DNA from: Acanthaster planci | Lineage: Eukaryota > Echinodermata > Asteroidea > Valvatida > Acanthasteridae | Length of the DNA: 38,332 nucleotides | Assembly (NCBI RefSeq): GCF_001949145.1 | Contig: NW_019091726.1 | Span: 100,193 to 138,524, forward strand | Direction of reading: 5' to 3' | Shown: positions 21,401-30,500 of the stretch, piece after piece | Layout of the letters: every line of letters begins with the position of its first letter | Numbering within the stretch: position 1 is the stretch's first letter | Translations under genes and position numbers: made by a program | Notes under the pieces: generated by a model | The model's database searches: none | Seen by the model: the letters and a program-made list of their open reading frames with translations, nothing else | What the model was told of the DNA's origin: nothing

Positions 21401-22968
21401 GAACTAGAAAAATTCCGGACCTAGGAAAAGACTTGCAGTACAATGGGCGGAGTGGATAACAAAATTAGCTGTCGATCTCCGAATTAAAGTTTCATGTATG
21501 ACCACGGGACCAGGTTTTCAGTGGCACGGTGGAAGTCTGCCCTTCAGTAAGAAATTTCACAGAATTTTATGGGTGGATGTTTGTTCCTAATTTACTTACT
21601 CTTTTGACAGGTACCGAGCCCGGAAAAATGGAACCGGGTTTTGAAATCGACGGGCAGGTACCCGGTACAGGCCTAGTTACATGTACATACTTTCCTATTC
21701 AAAAGAAAAGATCTTCTTACATGTCTTACTTATCACATGTACATACATGTTTGTATGGCATTAAAAAAGGGCAAACCAGAAATGACTAAATCTACCTGAA
21801 ACTGACTGAAAACTTAACAATGAAAAAACTAAGCTTTTCACGTTTGATCGCTGATTAATATGTGCATACATGATGTACTTGTAACAATGGGGTCACTGTA
21901 CTACTGCTGCACTTGACATCTGACAGGTTATGATCCCAACCTCCCCAGTCAAGGGTTAGAGACCAGTTGGTGGCAGCTGCACTACAACATGTATACAGTA
22001 TTAGGCCAGATGTACAGGTATACAGTATCAGGCCAGAGATAATTATTATTATTAAATTTTATGCAGCTATAAAGGAGCATTAAATGAAATAATGAATTTT
22101 TGAAGGATTTTGAAAACGGAAAAAACGATAGTCATGCCGGCCCAGCATCATCAACATTGAAAAATGCCCAGGCATGAAGTGGTTAATCAATTACCAGGTG
22201 GGGGTGCAGCAGACAACGGATCCCCACAACAGTGTCAATTGTCATGAATGTTGATGGCATGCCCACCCAAAATATCCGAAAAACATTTTTGTTAGGACTG
22301 ATTTGCACGTACACTGTAAAATGCAAATGCACCCTGAATTTCCTTGGCATTAGGCCAACAACTCTGGGACTTTGCTGATAACACAGTAGAAAGAGAAGTA
22401 ACTTAAAAGGGAAAAATGTTGCATCCTGACGCCACTCCAGCAGTTATGTACAAAGTCTGTATGGGGAGTGAAGAGAATTTTGTAAGTATGCCTAGGCCTA
22501 GGGCTTCATACATGTATTTCTCAACAACATCGGTAAATGTTTCTCCGTCCAGAATTCGTGCCTTTGAAGCATGTCCAGCATTTCTGTCGTGACTTTTATT
22601 GAGATGATACATGTATATGATGAGAAAAGTGGAGTCAGGATGCATTGTTTTTCCCTTAAAAGTACTAAGTTGGGTGTGGAGGGAGGACGGAGGCATGATT
22701 TTGGAGTCCGACTGTCATCTTTCTCAACCCGCCAACATGCACCATGGCCACGCCCAGCGTTTGCTTACCCTGTTATGTACTGTTATTACTACTAATAAGT
22801 ACTATGCTACCGACACTCACCTAACTCATTTTCAGATAACTGACGAAGGCAGAGATGCCCAAGGTCAACAACAAGATCTTGGGCCTTTTCCGCGACATGT
22901 AGACCACTTTTTGTCGATATTAGACCATTTAATTCACTCAATTTCACTGGCAAATCGGCAGTCGCCAT
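3400..22968 (-). CDS. PRKDC: DNA-dependent protein kinase catalytic subunit (DNA-PKcs), N-terminal part, spliced gene
   Basis: PRKDC encodes the giant nuclear phosphatidylinositol-3-kinase-like kinase that binds Ku70/Ku80 on DNA ends and drives non-homologous end joining. The exons listed separately encode about 600 residues that follow the order of the vertebrate protein from its initiator Met through the N-terminal alpha-solenoid (HEAT-like) region. Diagnostic stretches are [11 protein letters not shown] (exon 4), a KWSAHNN segment (exon 9), [11 protein letters not shown] (exon 11), ERLVVVQV (exon 13), TCSHPVVLD (exon 14) and [18 protein letters not shown] (exon 16). Exon lengths and phases agree at each join tested. 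The kinase, FAT and FATC domains are not in the window; about 85% of the gene must lie beyond its left edge, unless the gene or assembly is broken. MRPL12 ends about 1.4 kb upstream on the same strand. The coordinates span introns. Confidence 0.92.
3558..3701 (-). CDS. PRKDC: PRKDC exon 16
   Basis: 144 nt, 48 codons, phase 0 to 0. The acceptor follows a TGTGTGTATTATCAACCATCAG tract-like region and the donor is CAG/GTAATT. The centre reads [18 protein letters not shown], closely matching the vertebrate segment of the same position, and then a charged linker. It joins exon 15 directly in phase, without needing any exon from the 3.2-kb intron between them. Confidence 0.9.
5113..5334 (-). other. 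Exon-like ORF of unknown identity inside PRKDC intron 15
   Basis: A 222-nt open segment on the - strand is bounded by an acceptor (GATTTTCAG) and a possible donor (ATG/GTATAC). In its only open frame it begins in phase 2 and ends in phase 2, coding for about 74 residues including [17 protein letters not shown] and [16 protein letters not shown]. The flanking PRKDC exons 15 and 16 join in phase 0, so including this segment would break the frame, and nothing like it sits at this point in vertebrate DNA-PKcs. It may be an exon of another gene, a decayed gene fragment, or a chance ORF. I do not recognise the protein. Confidence 0.35.
5578..6415. repeat. Minisatellite, about 16 copies of a 50- to 57-bp unit
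   Basis: The unit reads approximately TGATACCATGATCAGAAGG then CAGCTCAAACAGTGACAATC then ACGTCAGCTGT. Two length classes alternate: about 50 bp, and about 57 bp where a 7-base CTTAGAA insert follows TGATCAGAA. Copies differ by a few substitutions (cacgtc/catgtc, gatacc/gatatc, cagctc/cagttc). The array lies in PRKDC intron 15; each unit carries a CAGCTG E-box and most a TGATCA palindrome. Confidence 0.95.
6959..7099 (-). CDS. PRKDC: PRKDC exon 15
   Basis: 141 nt, 47 codons, phase 0 to 0. The acceptor is GGCTGCAG and the donor AAG/GTAACT. It starts with an acidic variable stretch ([20 protein letters not shown]) and ends with [20 protein letters not shown], matching the conserved TYKDYVDLF-type segment of vertebrate DNA-PKcs. 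Confidence 0.92.
7417..7590. mobile_element. Decayed MITE copy related to the element at 10763-10979
   Basis: CAAGTCCCTTCACAAGTC at 7417 and the following GTTATAAGTCCAGTCAC and TCACAAGTAACAGAGT resemble, in the same order, the reverse complement of the right half of the MITE at 10763-10979. An opposite-orientation GACTTGTG...GGACTTGTGATAGAC pair occurs at about 7561-7585. The outer CAGTGTTG ends are missing, so this is a truncated or diverged relative in PRKDC intron 14. Confidence 0.6.
7705..7751 (-). CDS. PRKDC: PRKDC exon 14 (47 nt)
   Basis: A small exon of 47 nt, phase 1 to 0, after an acceptor with a strong pyrimidine tract (TTGTTCCTTTTTCAG) and with a GAC/GTAAGA donor. Together with the last base of exon 13 it encodes [16 protein letters not shown], which aligns well with the conserved HQGLIRICSKPVVL segment of vertebrate DNA-PKcs. 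Confidence 0.9.
8015..8183 (-). CDS. PRKDC: PRKDC exon 13
   Basis: 169 nt, phase 0 to 1. The acceptor is CATTTCAAG and the donor GTGG/GTGAGA. It encodes 56 full codons beginning [20 protein letters not shown] and ending [10 protein letters not shown], collinear with the vertebrate segment around LEHLVVMQIDSFP. A second AG seven bases inside the exon (TGTCAG) would put the reading frame into a stop, which decides the acceptor. Confidence 0.92.
8184..8900 (-). other. PRKDC intron 12
   Basis: About 0.7 kb of AT-rich sequence between exons 12 and 13. Nothing beyond ordinary intron sequence is recognised. Confidence 0.7.
8901..8985 (-). CDS. PRKDC: PRKDC exon 12
   Basis: 85 nt, phase 2 to 0. The acceptor is CTTTCATAAG and the donor GTG/GTAGTG. 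After completing the split Gln codon it encodes [20 protein letters not shown] and then SIMRQLDV, matching the vertebrate stretch with PSFLQSVASVLLYLD. The donor has T at no conserved position but GTAGTG is weaker than the neighbouring sites. Confidence 0.88.
9286..9368 (-). CDS. PRKDC: PRKDC exon 11
   Basis: 83 nt, phase 0 to 2. The acceptor is TTCTGTTCCAG and the donor CTTCA/GTAAGT. It encodes [20 protein letters not shown] and then RSEQLYL plus two bases of Gln, closely similar to the vertebrate [20 protein letters not shown] segment. Confidence 0.95.
9369..10032 (-). other. PRKDC intron 10
   Basis: About 0.66 kb between exons 10 and 11, with no recognised gene or repeat of note. Confidence 0.7.
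10033..10128 (-). CDS. PRKDC: PRKDC exon 10
   Basis: 96 nt, 32 codons, phase 0 to 0. The acceptor is TTTTGTTGGCAG and the donor GCT/GTAAGT. It encodes [20 protein letters not shown] and then [12 protein letters not shown], matching the vertebrate FMEQFYGIIRN...AIRGYGLFAG segment. Confidence 0.95.
10763..10979. mobile_element. 217-bp MITE with long terminal inverted repeats
   Basis: The left end AGCAGTGTTGCATTCGAGTC and the right end, read in reverse complement, AGCAGTGTTGTATTTGAGTC, match with two differences, and the similarity runs on through CCATCtCAAGTCCCT for about 34 bp. The interior has further CAAGTCCC/GGGACTTG inverted pairs and no ORF. The outermost bases resemble the CAGTG-type ends of several cut-and-paste superfamilies. 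Flanks show only a short TTT on both sides, so no target-site duplication decides the superfamily. Confidence 0.85.
12241..12375. repeat. Two-copy degenerate direct repeat of about 80 bp
   Basis: GTGACAGGTGGGAG occurs at 12241 and again at 12322, and each is followed at a similar distance by an ATGAACT/ATCTGAACTGTG-like stretch and by GTGCACATKTGCTGA (about 12291 and 12360). An indel separates the copies internally. Confidence 0.7.
13077..13581. mobile_element. piggyBac-like non-autonomous insertion with TTAA target duplication; contains the assembly gap
   Basis: TTAA at 13077-13080 and at 13578-13581 flanks a segment whose ends are CCCCTTTGCGCCGG on the left and, in reverse complement, CTCCTTGATGACGG on the right: 9 of 14 positions match. 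TTAA duplication with CCY-type ends is the hallmark of piggyBac-like elements. Removing 13081-13577 and one TTAA restores a continuous repeat unit of the surrounding 46-bp array, which supports an insertion. A 259-base run of N (13129-13387) hides the interior, so length and any coding content are unknown. Confidence 0.65.
13129..13387. other. Assembly gap (259 N)
   Basis: A run of N. Apparent reading frames through it are artefacts. Confidence 1.
13669..13824 (-). CDS. PRKDC: PRKDC exon 9
   Basis: 156 nt, 52 codons, phase 0 to 0. The acceptor is GATTCTTGCAG and the donor AGG/GTAAGA. It encodes [20 protein letters not shown] and continues to [11 protein letters not shown], matching the vertebrate [20 protein letters not shown] region. 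Its last bases and donor form a unit of the 46-bp tandem array that continues into intron 9. Confidence 0.93.
14044..14195 (-). CDS. PRKDC: PRKDC exon 8
   Basis: 152 nt, phase 1 to 0. The acceptor is TTGGTTGAAGATTG..AATGCAG-type (AAATGCAG) and the donor CAG/GTATGG. It encodes a split Gly, then [20 protein letters not shown] and [20 protein letters not shown], matching the vertebrate SREIFNFVLKAIRP...RLFALHASQFSTCLLD region. Confidence 0.93.
14196..15472 (-). other. PRKDC intron 7
   Basis: About 1.3 kb of AT-rich sequence with a palindromic gtacatgtacatgta tract at about 14368-14384. No gene is recognised. Confidence 0.7.
15473..15572 (-). CDS. PRKDC: PRKDC exon 7
   Basis: 100 nt, phase 0 to 1. 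The acceptor is TTTTCTTACAG and the donor AAG/GTCAGT, weaker than most. It encodes [20 protein letters not shown] and then [13 protein letters not shown] plus a split Gly, close to the vertebrate [20 protein letters not shown] segment. Confidence 0.94.
15729..15841 (-). CDS. PRKDC: PRKDC exon 6
   Basis: 113 nt, phase 1 to 0. The acceptor is ATCCTCTCGCAG and the donor CAG/GTAATG. It completes a split Val and encodes [20 protein letters not shown] and [17 protein letters not shown], matching the vertebrate LEKVYELLGLLGEVHPSEM region. Confidence 0.94.
15842..18116 (-). other. PRKDC intron 5 (about 2.3 kb)
   Basis: The middle (about 16130-17960) has a different, more GC-mixed composition and looks like old repeat or transposon sequence. 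It includes two long - strand open frames: a 169-codon frame at 16706-17215 without recognisable domains, and a lysine-rich frame at 17241-17435 treated separately. Confidence 0.6.
17238..17550 (-). pseudogene. Lysine-rich ORF remnant of unknown origin
   Basis: On the - strand a frame starting near 17550 reads through [19 protein letters not shown] and [12 protein letters not shown], then, after a run of six A, appears to continue in another frame as a basic stretch ([35 protein letters not shown]) that stops at 17241. The protein-like composition across an apparent single frameshift suggests a decayed coding sequence, perhaps from a transposon, inside PRKDC intron 5. I do not recognise the family. 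Confidence 0.3.
18117..18225 (-). CDS. PRKDC: PRKDC exon 5
   Basis: 109 nt, phase 0 to 1. The acceptor is CATGTCAACAG and the donor ACAG/GTACAT. It encodes [20 protein letters not shown] and [16 protein letters not shown] plus a split codon, aligning with vertebrate [20 protein letters not shown]. Confidence 0.92.
18226..19026 (-). other. PRKDC intron 4
   Basis: About 0.8 kb with an acatgtacatgta tract at about 18251-18263. No gene is recognised. Confidence 0.7.
19027..19194 (-). CDS. PRKDC: PRKDC exon 4
   Basis: 168 nt, 56 codons, phase 0 to 0. The acceptor is TTTACTGGTAG and the donor GAG/GTAAGC. It encodes [34 protein letters not shown] and [10 protein letters not shown], the clearest match to the vertebrate N-terminus (ILKFLCIFL...SVEIKNTCTSVY). 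Confidence 0.96.
19774..19833 (-). CDS. PRKDC: PRKDC exon 3 (60 nt)
   Basis: 60 nt, phase 0 to 0. The acceptor is GCTGCTCACAG and the donor GAG/GTATGT. It encodes [20 protein letters not shown], matching the vertebrate [20 protein letters not shown] segment. Too short for ordinary ORF detection. Confidence 0.92.
19974..20391. repeat. 209-bp tandem duplication, two copies
   Basis: GTATTTTTAGAACCAGGTAC occurs at 19974 and at 20183, and CATCGTTCAG at 20121 and 20330, an offset of exactly 209 bp. Copies differ by only a few substitutions (for example GGGTACCTGG/GGGTACCCGG, TGCATGACC/TGCACGACC) and by the length of a T run. Such high identity indicates a recent duplication. Confidence 0.95.
21796..21812 (-). 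CDS. PRKDC: PRKDC candidate exon 2 (17-nt microexon)
   Basis: Exon 1 ends in phase 1 and exon 3 starts in phase 0; joining them directly gives an immediate stop, and about six residues are missing relative to vertebrates. A 17-nt segment, TTTTCAGTCAGTTTCAG, has a T-rich tract and AAG acceptor before it, a GTAGAT donor after it, and exactly the right length class; it would add VFSQFQ. A shorter version starting at an internal CAG would not keep the frame. The match is consistent but too short for homology to prove. Confidence 0.4.
22821..22968 (-). CDS. PRKDC: PRKDC exon 1 (initiator exon)
   Basis: 148 coding nt ending in phase 1 at TTAG/GTGAGT. The chosen start is the ATG at 22966-22968, with G at -3 and G at +4; the frame is open further upstream, but this ATG gives [20 protein letters not shown], a length and pattern like the vertebrate N-terminus, followed by a [14 protein letters not shown] segment aligned with the LGQECVL region. 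Upstream in-frame Met codons (to about 23052) are possible but have no homology. Confidence 0.82.
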
Positions 22969-24400
22969 TGCATCCGTTGGGCCTACATGTACATGTACGC
23001 CAACACATGAGTTCATATACGTATATGCACTTTGTACTGTATTCAACATCAAGTTAGTTAGCTCCGTAAGTGTAGTGGTTTGATGAAGCGCCCTCTGTTA
23101 CAAAGGACTCAACGATTGTATACATTGTAGTAATAATAATAACGTGGGAACTAACGATTCGGAGCGTTTTGAATCTCTTCCCAGGTTGAAATCCAGATTC
23201 AATCCTAACTCACAAGTCAACGAATAATTGTGTTGATAAGCGAACATAAATAATTTCGTTGTCCTTGTTGCACGTCAATGCTTTTTTCCAAATATTCACA
23301 CTTTGAAAACATCAATTTAAACGCAACTTGAAGACTTCACCATTATGTTCCCATTTCATTATCAAATTTCCCTTCCTTTCTTTGGCACAACCCAAAAGTT
23401 CAGGACAAGAAAATCTCGCACTAGAGGACCAGCTACTTTGATAACATAGTATTCAGAGTATTTACTTGTTAAACATTTACCCTAAAAATGAGACACCAGA
23501 ATAAAAAAAAAAACAATTTCAAATGTTAATTTCCGAATTAATTTTATTTGAACTCTGTGGAGTTTGAACTAATTACATGTACATACTCTTCTGAAAATGT
23601 CCTGTAGCAATGGTAAAAAATATGGTACCACAAAATGTGTAGGTTATTGGGACAGTACCACGGGACATTTCTGCAAGGGAAGCATACCAACACTGCAAAT
23701 CATCCTTGAGTAAACTTCAAAATATATGCCTCAAATTTTGGGACAAATTAGCAAGTTACTGCAACGACCATGATGCATTTTGAGGAGTCTGTAATGTGCA
23801 TTTTACCATCTGTACAGGGGAACATAATTTGTGCAATTTTTCTCCTCTTAAATGTCAAGAAAACTACATTATCTGACTTCTACTTATATTCCTCTGACAG
23901 GTGGCCTTCAACTTTTCCACAATTTTTAAGTAAATGAGGGTGGTTGGAGCTTTGACACAGGATGACATTGGTCATGGGAGATTTTCCCCTCAAACCGTAA
24001 ACCAAAAATTTCCTTACTGAATTTAAGAAATTAGCTGTGAGAGTAATACTCACTGGTTTACACCATCATAAACTTAGATAAAAACTTGTAATTTTTATGC
24101 AGATATTTCTATATCACTCAGTTTTTTGCCTCAGATGACATTACACTTTGCTCATAAATATGCCAATTAATTTGCATTATCATCAAAATAAAAAAGATCG
24201 AATGCACTTAAAACAGCATGAAACGCAATGAAAATGTGTGTGCAGTATTCCGCTCTGTCTTACAGGGAATCAGAACACATCCAGGTTTTGATGCTCACTG
24301 AAGATCTAAGATTATTAGGTGACACATACAAAAACATCCTCACTCTAATACACAATGCAACCACAACAAAAGCCTTTCTCAAGTTTTCCTTAAAGGACAC
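22969..24400. other. Interval between PRKDC start and MRPL12 stop
   Basis: About 1.4 kb that should contain the PRKDC promoter and 5' UTR and the MRPL12 3' UTR, both genes reading on the - strand. No coding sequence is supported. I saw no clear TATA or CpG-island promoter; a palindromic acatgtacatgta tract lies at about 22984-22998, just upstream of the PRKDC start. Confidence 0.6.
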
Positions 24401-24517
24401 CTATTCGATTTCACAAGTTCCTCCTGCCTCCTCAATTTGTTTCTTTATGTCCTCTGCTTCTGTTTTACTGACATCAGCTTTTACAATCTGTGGTGCAGAC
24501 TCCACAAACTTCTTGGC
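24401..24517 (-). CDS. MRPL12: MRPL12 exon 5 (terminal)
   Basis: 117 nt, 38 codons plus a TAG stop, after the acceptor GTATCAACAG. It encodes [20 protein letters not shown] and [18 protein letters not shown], the end of the L7/L12 C-terminal domain, nearly identical in pattern to bacterial and mitochondrial L12. Confidence 0.97.
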   Translation of the reverse strand, partial: AKKFVESAPQIVKADVSKTEAEDIKKQIEEAGGTCEIE

Positions 24518-27500
24518 CTGTTGATACAGAGACATGTGCAGCAACAAAACACAGAAGAAATAATCAGCCATCATAACAAGGAATTTCTTTGTTTTGTCAA
24601 CTTGCCATCTGGGTTGATGCTGACTTTTGCTTTTAACTTTAACATGGCTCTGCACTTGAACACCTGTACCTGTAATCTTCACACAGATGAAATTACCAAG
24701 ACTTCTGTTTCCTCTCTTCCATGGTATTAAATGAAAGTAAAAGGGGAAGAGCTGATTTGAGTACAAACTCCTCACTACAGGGCAAAGTAATTGCAGTACA
24801 AGATAAGCAGGAAAGGTAATAACACTTACCTGTACAAGATTCATACCACTTGTTAGTGCTTTTATCTGCTTGATAAGTTTGACTTTGCTTGTTTCGTCAA
24901 ATTTTGTCAGTTTGACTGTGAATTGAGTCTTTTCCTTGGGAGCAGTAGTAACTTCATCATCATCATCTTCTTCCTGTGAAAGAAAAGGCAGAAGAAATTT
25001 CATCCATTTTTTTTAAAGATGTTACAAAACTCGTCTAGACTAATTCAGCTTCACCATTACAGAAAAGACAGGCTTTTCCTTATTACCAAGACTGTCCTAC
25101 ATTGGACATTCACTTTGCAAGCCACACAGCGGGAACATGAAAAACGACTGTAAAAAGACAAGGGTATTGCGATTGAGCTGGAAGTACCCCTCTGGGCGAC
25201 TGCTGCATGCTGCGCATCCACGCATATTGTACTGCAAGTTGCTGCTAGGCTGTAGAGGTTGAAAGTTTGTGTATCATCATTTTACGTACGAAGTTTTACG
25301 CACGACTCATTAGTGTGCAATCCCTAATCTGTGCCATGGTCAGTTAAAAATGCTTCGTACATGTAATAAAAGCAGTTTAGCCCCGAAAAACCTTATCATC
25401 TTATCAATGTGGGGAAAAAAAGCTGCCAGCCTTCATGATATCAAGAGTCAGGTTGTGACTATACTTGTAGCTACATGTGCTCAGCAGAATTGTGTGCAAG
25501 TGTCGACACTAATGACACTGACATTACTGAATATAAACCTCCTTCACTTTTACACTTTATTACACTTAGCATTATTACTTGCAGATACACTTTTGTGAAT
25601 GTACATTTTTTTTCATGTAACTTTTAAAGTTTACATGCACCAGTGCATGTGATTTTTGTTTTCTAAGTCTACCCCTGGCATTCATACATGAGCTTTAGTG
25701 AGTGCATGAACACTTGTAGCAAAACTTCAAAAGCTGAGCAAAGGACACACTAAAGAGGTTGTACCCACTAGTGTCAACATTATAGTTGAGAATGTATAAA
25801 ATACTAAAAATCTTATAAAACTCATAAGCAATCCAGAAAAATTAAAGTTACCTCTTGGGATGCTGCAGGTGCTGCTACTGTTCCCATTGCCATGACTGGG
25901 GTATCTTGGATTCCTAAAGTTTGCTATGAGGACAAATAAAACACTTGTTCAAATTCAGGTAGTAAAACATACATGTATGCTGGGAAATTACTGTTGCTCT
26001 GCAAATAAACAGCAGGAAATCTCTTTTGAGGAAGTGTTCACTCTGTAAAAAGAGGTTATCACAGGAGTTTATATGTAGTTTGCTTATAGAGAGGGATTTC
26101 CAATAGTGTACATGTACATGTAATTACATGTACATCTATGCATCAAGTTTACTGGATTAACATTAACTTAATCAAAGATTAGCTCACACCTGTTTTACAA
26201 ACTTAAGTATATCATGGTAGAATCACTCTACATCCACAAACATGTACACTTACCCAGTAATGACCAACATCATCACAAGGGTTTTACTTCCAGGTTTTAC
26301 CAAGCCAACCTGATTTTGTATATGAAATTGCTCAGTACGGAACATGATACATGTACATACATTATGTACCAAGACTGATAAAATAATTTCTATATACACT
26401 TTATATATCCTCATATACTGCTCACCTTCAATAATTTATTTAGATCTGCTACTTCAGCAATTGTAAGGCTTGAGATCTGTTGCACAATGTTGTTGAGTTT
26501 TTCAGAGTATTTGACCTCTCCATCAAGAGCAGGTGGAGGGATAGAATCATTGCTGTAACTTCTTGTTGCCATGCATGTAGGAATAACCTGCTTCAGTCCA
26601 CAGTTTATTGATGGTAGTGTCAAACAATTCTGAAGTATGGGTAACCACACCACCTGCTGCATGCACGGCCTACAGACACAAATTATGAGAAAGCTTTAGG
26701 TAAGTTGAGTAACTTTCTAGTAACACTTTTAAAAAACAAACAAAAAATCACAACCTTATCTTGCTCTTCTGATCTGTTATGCGTCAATACATAATGTTGA
26801 TACGTTTGAAATAATTATGTCATAAATTTACGCATGTCACATGCATGCATAGGCAAAGTAAGTTTATTTGAAGTTGTTTTCAGACTTCTTGTTTTCAGAG
26901 TTAATGCACAGGTACTATTACGTATACTGCATGATACTGGTGCCAGTACATGTACATGTAGGAATGACAGAGGCCACATCGTAATTTAAAACAAAATTTT
27001 GAAGATCGTTTTTTTAATAAAATCACTGATTGAAATCAACACTTCACATCTGTTCGAAAAAGGCAAACATGCTGCAACTTTCTTTTTTTTTCAACTGATT
27101 GTTAATGTTTCCAACTTTCAGACATTTGAAATAGCAAATCCCTTCACAAGCCTTTTAATTCATACATGTACCAAGTACACATACATGTAATCTGAGGGGA
27201 TGTTTGTTCAATTTGAGCCACTTGGTTAGATTTCAATCAGCTTTTTTGATGAAGTGCATGATGAATGATATGCGAGGGATAATCATGTTTTAATTAATTA
27301 ATTACACTTCATTTAAAGTGTCCATTTCTGAGTTTAAGATGGTAAAGTAGCAGTCTTTACCAATTTTTCTTTTATGTCTACAAGTACACATGTACATGTC
27401 TTTTATTTGGATTAGAGATGTTGGTCATTATGTAGTGACATCAAAATCAGTAACAAAATCTGAATCAAGTGAGTGTTAATCAAGCCTGAGTCACTACTCC

Positions 27501-30500
27501 CAGTGAGCATTACCAAAAAGTGAAACAATGAGAGGAGATACACATACATGTACATGTAACAAAAAATCAATTTTTCTACTGTTTTTGTTTTTAACTTAAT
27601 TTTTTTTTTGGCGTGGACAAGTGTTTGCCCAACATCCTACATGCACACAATATTTGTGGGACAGGTCACATTTGATTGGGCTGGAGTTATAGAATTCGGA
27701 ATGGGTGTGTGAATTTGTGACTACAAATTGCTCTACTGAATGACTGCTGATGCGTAGACCCACCATATCCAGTTTTGGCAAACTTCAATGTACATGTTCA
27801 TGTACCTTTTCAAGATTTACACATGTAACATTATTGTGGAAGTTTCCGTAGAATGTTCATGCTCTTACATGTATTTAAATATCTCTTATTACCATTAATA
27901 CATTCATTATACATCGAGAGGCAGGCCCTCAATAGTAATTTGTTCCCTTCAAACAGCTAGCATGGCCGGGGGTCTTTACTGTGGAGCTTAGTTAAATTAT
28001 GACTCAAAATCCCAGTCCGTAGAAGGAAAAAACCGTGAGAAAAAGGAGTTGGTGATGTCAAAGTAAGGAAAAGGCAAGGACAGGTACTGGGGAAGGAAAG
28101 AGAAGAGACCCAAGAGAGAGGAGGAGGCACAGCAAGGACATCCATTTTTGCATCCGAAAGACCAATCCCGCATTCTTTTTTCAAACCCACCTTCCCCAAC
28201 CCATGATTCCATCACATAGACCTCTTCATACTCTTAATTTAGGACACACACAAAAAAGGATATTTTTTACAGTCAATCTTCCTATGTGACATTCACGGGC
28301 ATGACAGGGCTTACACAAGACCCGCAAACAGGGCCTGATGTATACTCTGATGTCAAATACTGGCCCTGTCCCGATTTACCTAAGATTTCTTTCCAACAAG
28401 TTTATCCGGGATGTCTGGGGGCATATTCAGATATCCACTATCCACTGGATTTTATGAGCTGAAATTGTACCGGGATGTTCACTACTTGCAGGGTAAATTA
28501 TCCCCTATGTTGCTATTTCCAGAAAACTGGCCTTAAGGCAGCATTTATGGAATTTGGGACACAAGGAGCTTGTGAACAACATTTAAGCTGTTTTCACAAA
28601 GTAAAATGTGAGAAACACATTGAAAAAAATTTGGCATTGTACTTGTACTTTTTTAGGATGACTTTACACATGTACCCTGGACGCATATTTTTTATTTACA
28701 CTGTAGCCTTGGGTTTTTCACTCTGGTAGTGCTAATTTGTGCTTGAAAAGAGACTAATGCAGGACTGAACCAGTCAGAGCGAGTGTGCGAAAACATGAAA
28801 TGATGGTGCCTGCACTACAGCAAATAAATATCTGTACTAAGTTCGGAAAGTTGATACTTCAGAGGTGATAGACCGATGGATTGGGACAGTATTGGGGTGA
28901 TCCCTCTTCTTCTGATGGTTATTTCTTTGGTGTAGGTGAAAAAAGTAGAATTCTAATCACCACTGTGATCGCTGGCTTGATGAGCTAGGATAGCTCACGC
29001 AATGCTTTTTAGCATTATTATTTTTGGGGGGGGGAAGGTAAAATACAAGTGCACGAACATGAAGTGCGATGTGACATTATGAACAATTTAGGTGGGTCAT
29101 TAATGAGGATTGTTTTCAAGCAGCTTGAGATTTCCACCCCGTTCATCTCTCTTGTTTCATTTTTTGTTTATTTCCCAGTATGAAAAAAACAAAATTTCAA
29201 TACATTTTACTGGAAACATGTTCAGGTTGGTCTTCAAGCCTTGATTGCAACCTCATCTGCATCATTTCCTCTTTTTGTTCAGCTTACATAGTCGAACAAG
29301 GAGACACGTTATAGCTTTGCAGCAAAGTGCATCAGTAATGCTTCACATACTCACAGTTAAAGACTCCCCGTTTCCAGCTGTGCACTGTACAGCAGAGCCA
29401 AGAATCTTTTGTGCGCCACTGCCCATATGCATTTGAAGCATGGAAGAAGGCAAACCGTCGAAAGACTCAATACAAATGTTACTCATTATTATTAAATATG
29501 AGCCTAGTACTGTATTTCGGTCGTGAAGTTACGTTTGGTTTGTTCACGTTTAATCATGTTTTGCATTGCGTAGGCCAAGTACATTGTACATGTACTACAA
29601 TTCCCAGTGAAGCTCTCACATGATATTTAGCAGCATCTAAAGCTATACAAAAATGACATATCTTCCAGTTTTTAGTGCCATGCACTGGAACCCTTCCTTA
29701 AGACTTTCTTAACAATTATGTCATGTTTCCGCCCCCATGTTAAATCCCATGCGCTCGCAAACGTACTTAGCACTAGTCTCTTTTCATGCCCGAATTGGCA
29801 CCACCACAGAAAAAACCCTAGCCTAGGGTAGGCTACGGTGTAAATAAAAAAATATGCACCCTGGAGATGCTGAACGTCAGTCTAGTGAGTAGTATAGGGG
29901 ACCATGGGACTAAATGAAGACAATGTCCAACCTGGGCTACATCATTTAGGCCTACATTTGGGACACGCACAAATGAGCGAGGGCACTGTTTATTTGGGAA
30001 CTCAGTTTCTTAAATAGGAAATTATGATTAAGTTTTGTCTTTTTGCGCAAGCTCGACCAGCTCTCCTATTTTCAATTTCAAAATTTTTGAAATTTCAAGC
30101 AACGCCAGCATTTAGCTTTATTGAAATTAGGCACCAATAACAAACATTTTATGGAAATGTGAATTTTAAACTATTCAGTCAAAATCCATTGTGTACAAAA
30201 AAATCACACTTTGCTCTCTATTTTAGAGTGCAAAACACATATCAAAACATCTCGATATAAAATCAGAATTTTCTGCCTTGCAGAGTCCGATGAAATCCAA
30301 ACTTACATCAAAATGTTTCTTATGACGTCCTCGACAAAATCACTTCAAAAAGAAAACAGACAAAGTAGCTAAAATTTTTATGAGCCTCCCTACCTACATG
30401 TAGGCAAAGGACTGGGCTATATCGCCGAACATGTCCAAATGTTCGAATACCGGAAACACGAAAGGTATTTAGGCCTATGCCTGGTCTCAGTAATGAGAGT

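Larger units (their letters stand above)
19834..22820 (-). other. PRKDC introns 1-2 (about 3 kb in total)
   Basis: It contains a 209-bp tandem duplication (19974-20391), a candidate 17-nt microexon (21796-21812) and GGTACC-rich sequence near 21606-21680 that resembles the duplicated block and may be the far end of one repeat element. No other gene is recognised. Confidence 0.65.

Noticed and set aside
21900-21985. tRNA-like sequence with a GGTTATGATCCCAACC stretch
   Set aside because: No cloverleaf or A/B box pair could be assembled; at most a remnant of a SINE.
22403-22696. 97-codon - strand frame in PRKDC intron 1
   Set aside because: Protein-like in places, but it has no homology I recognise and no usable splice phase between exons 1 and 3.
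22969-24400. Possible MCM4, which neighbours PRKDC head-to-head in vertebrates
   Set aside because: No MCM-like sequence is seen on either strand; the upstream neighbour is MRPL12, on the same strand as PRKDC.
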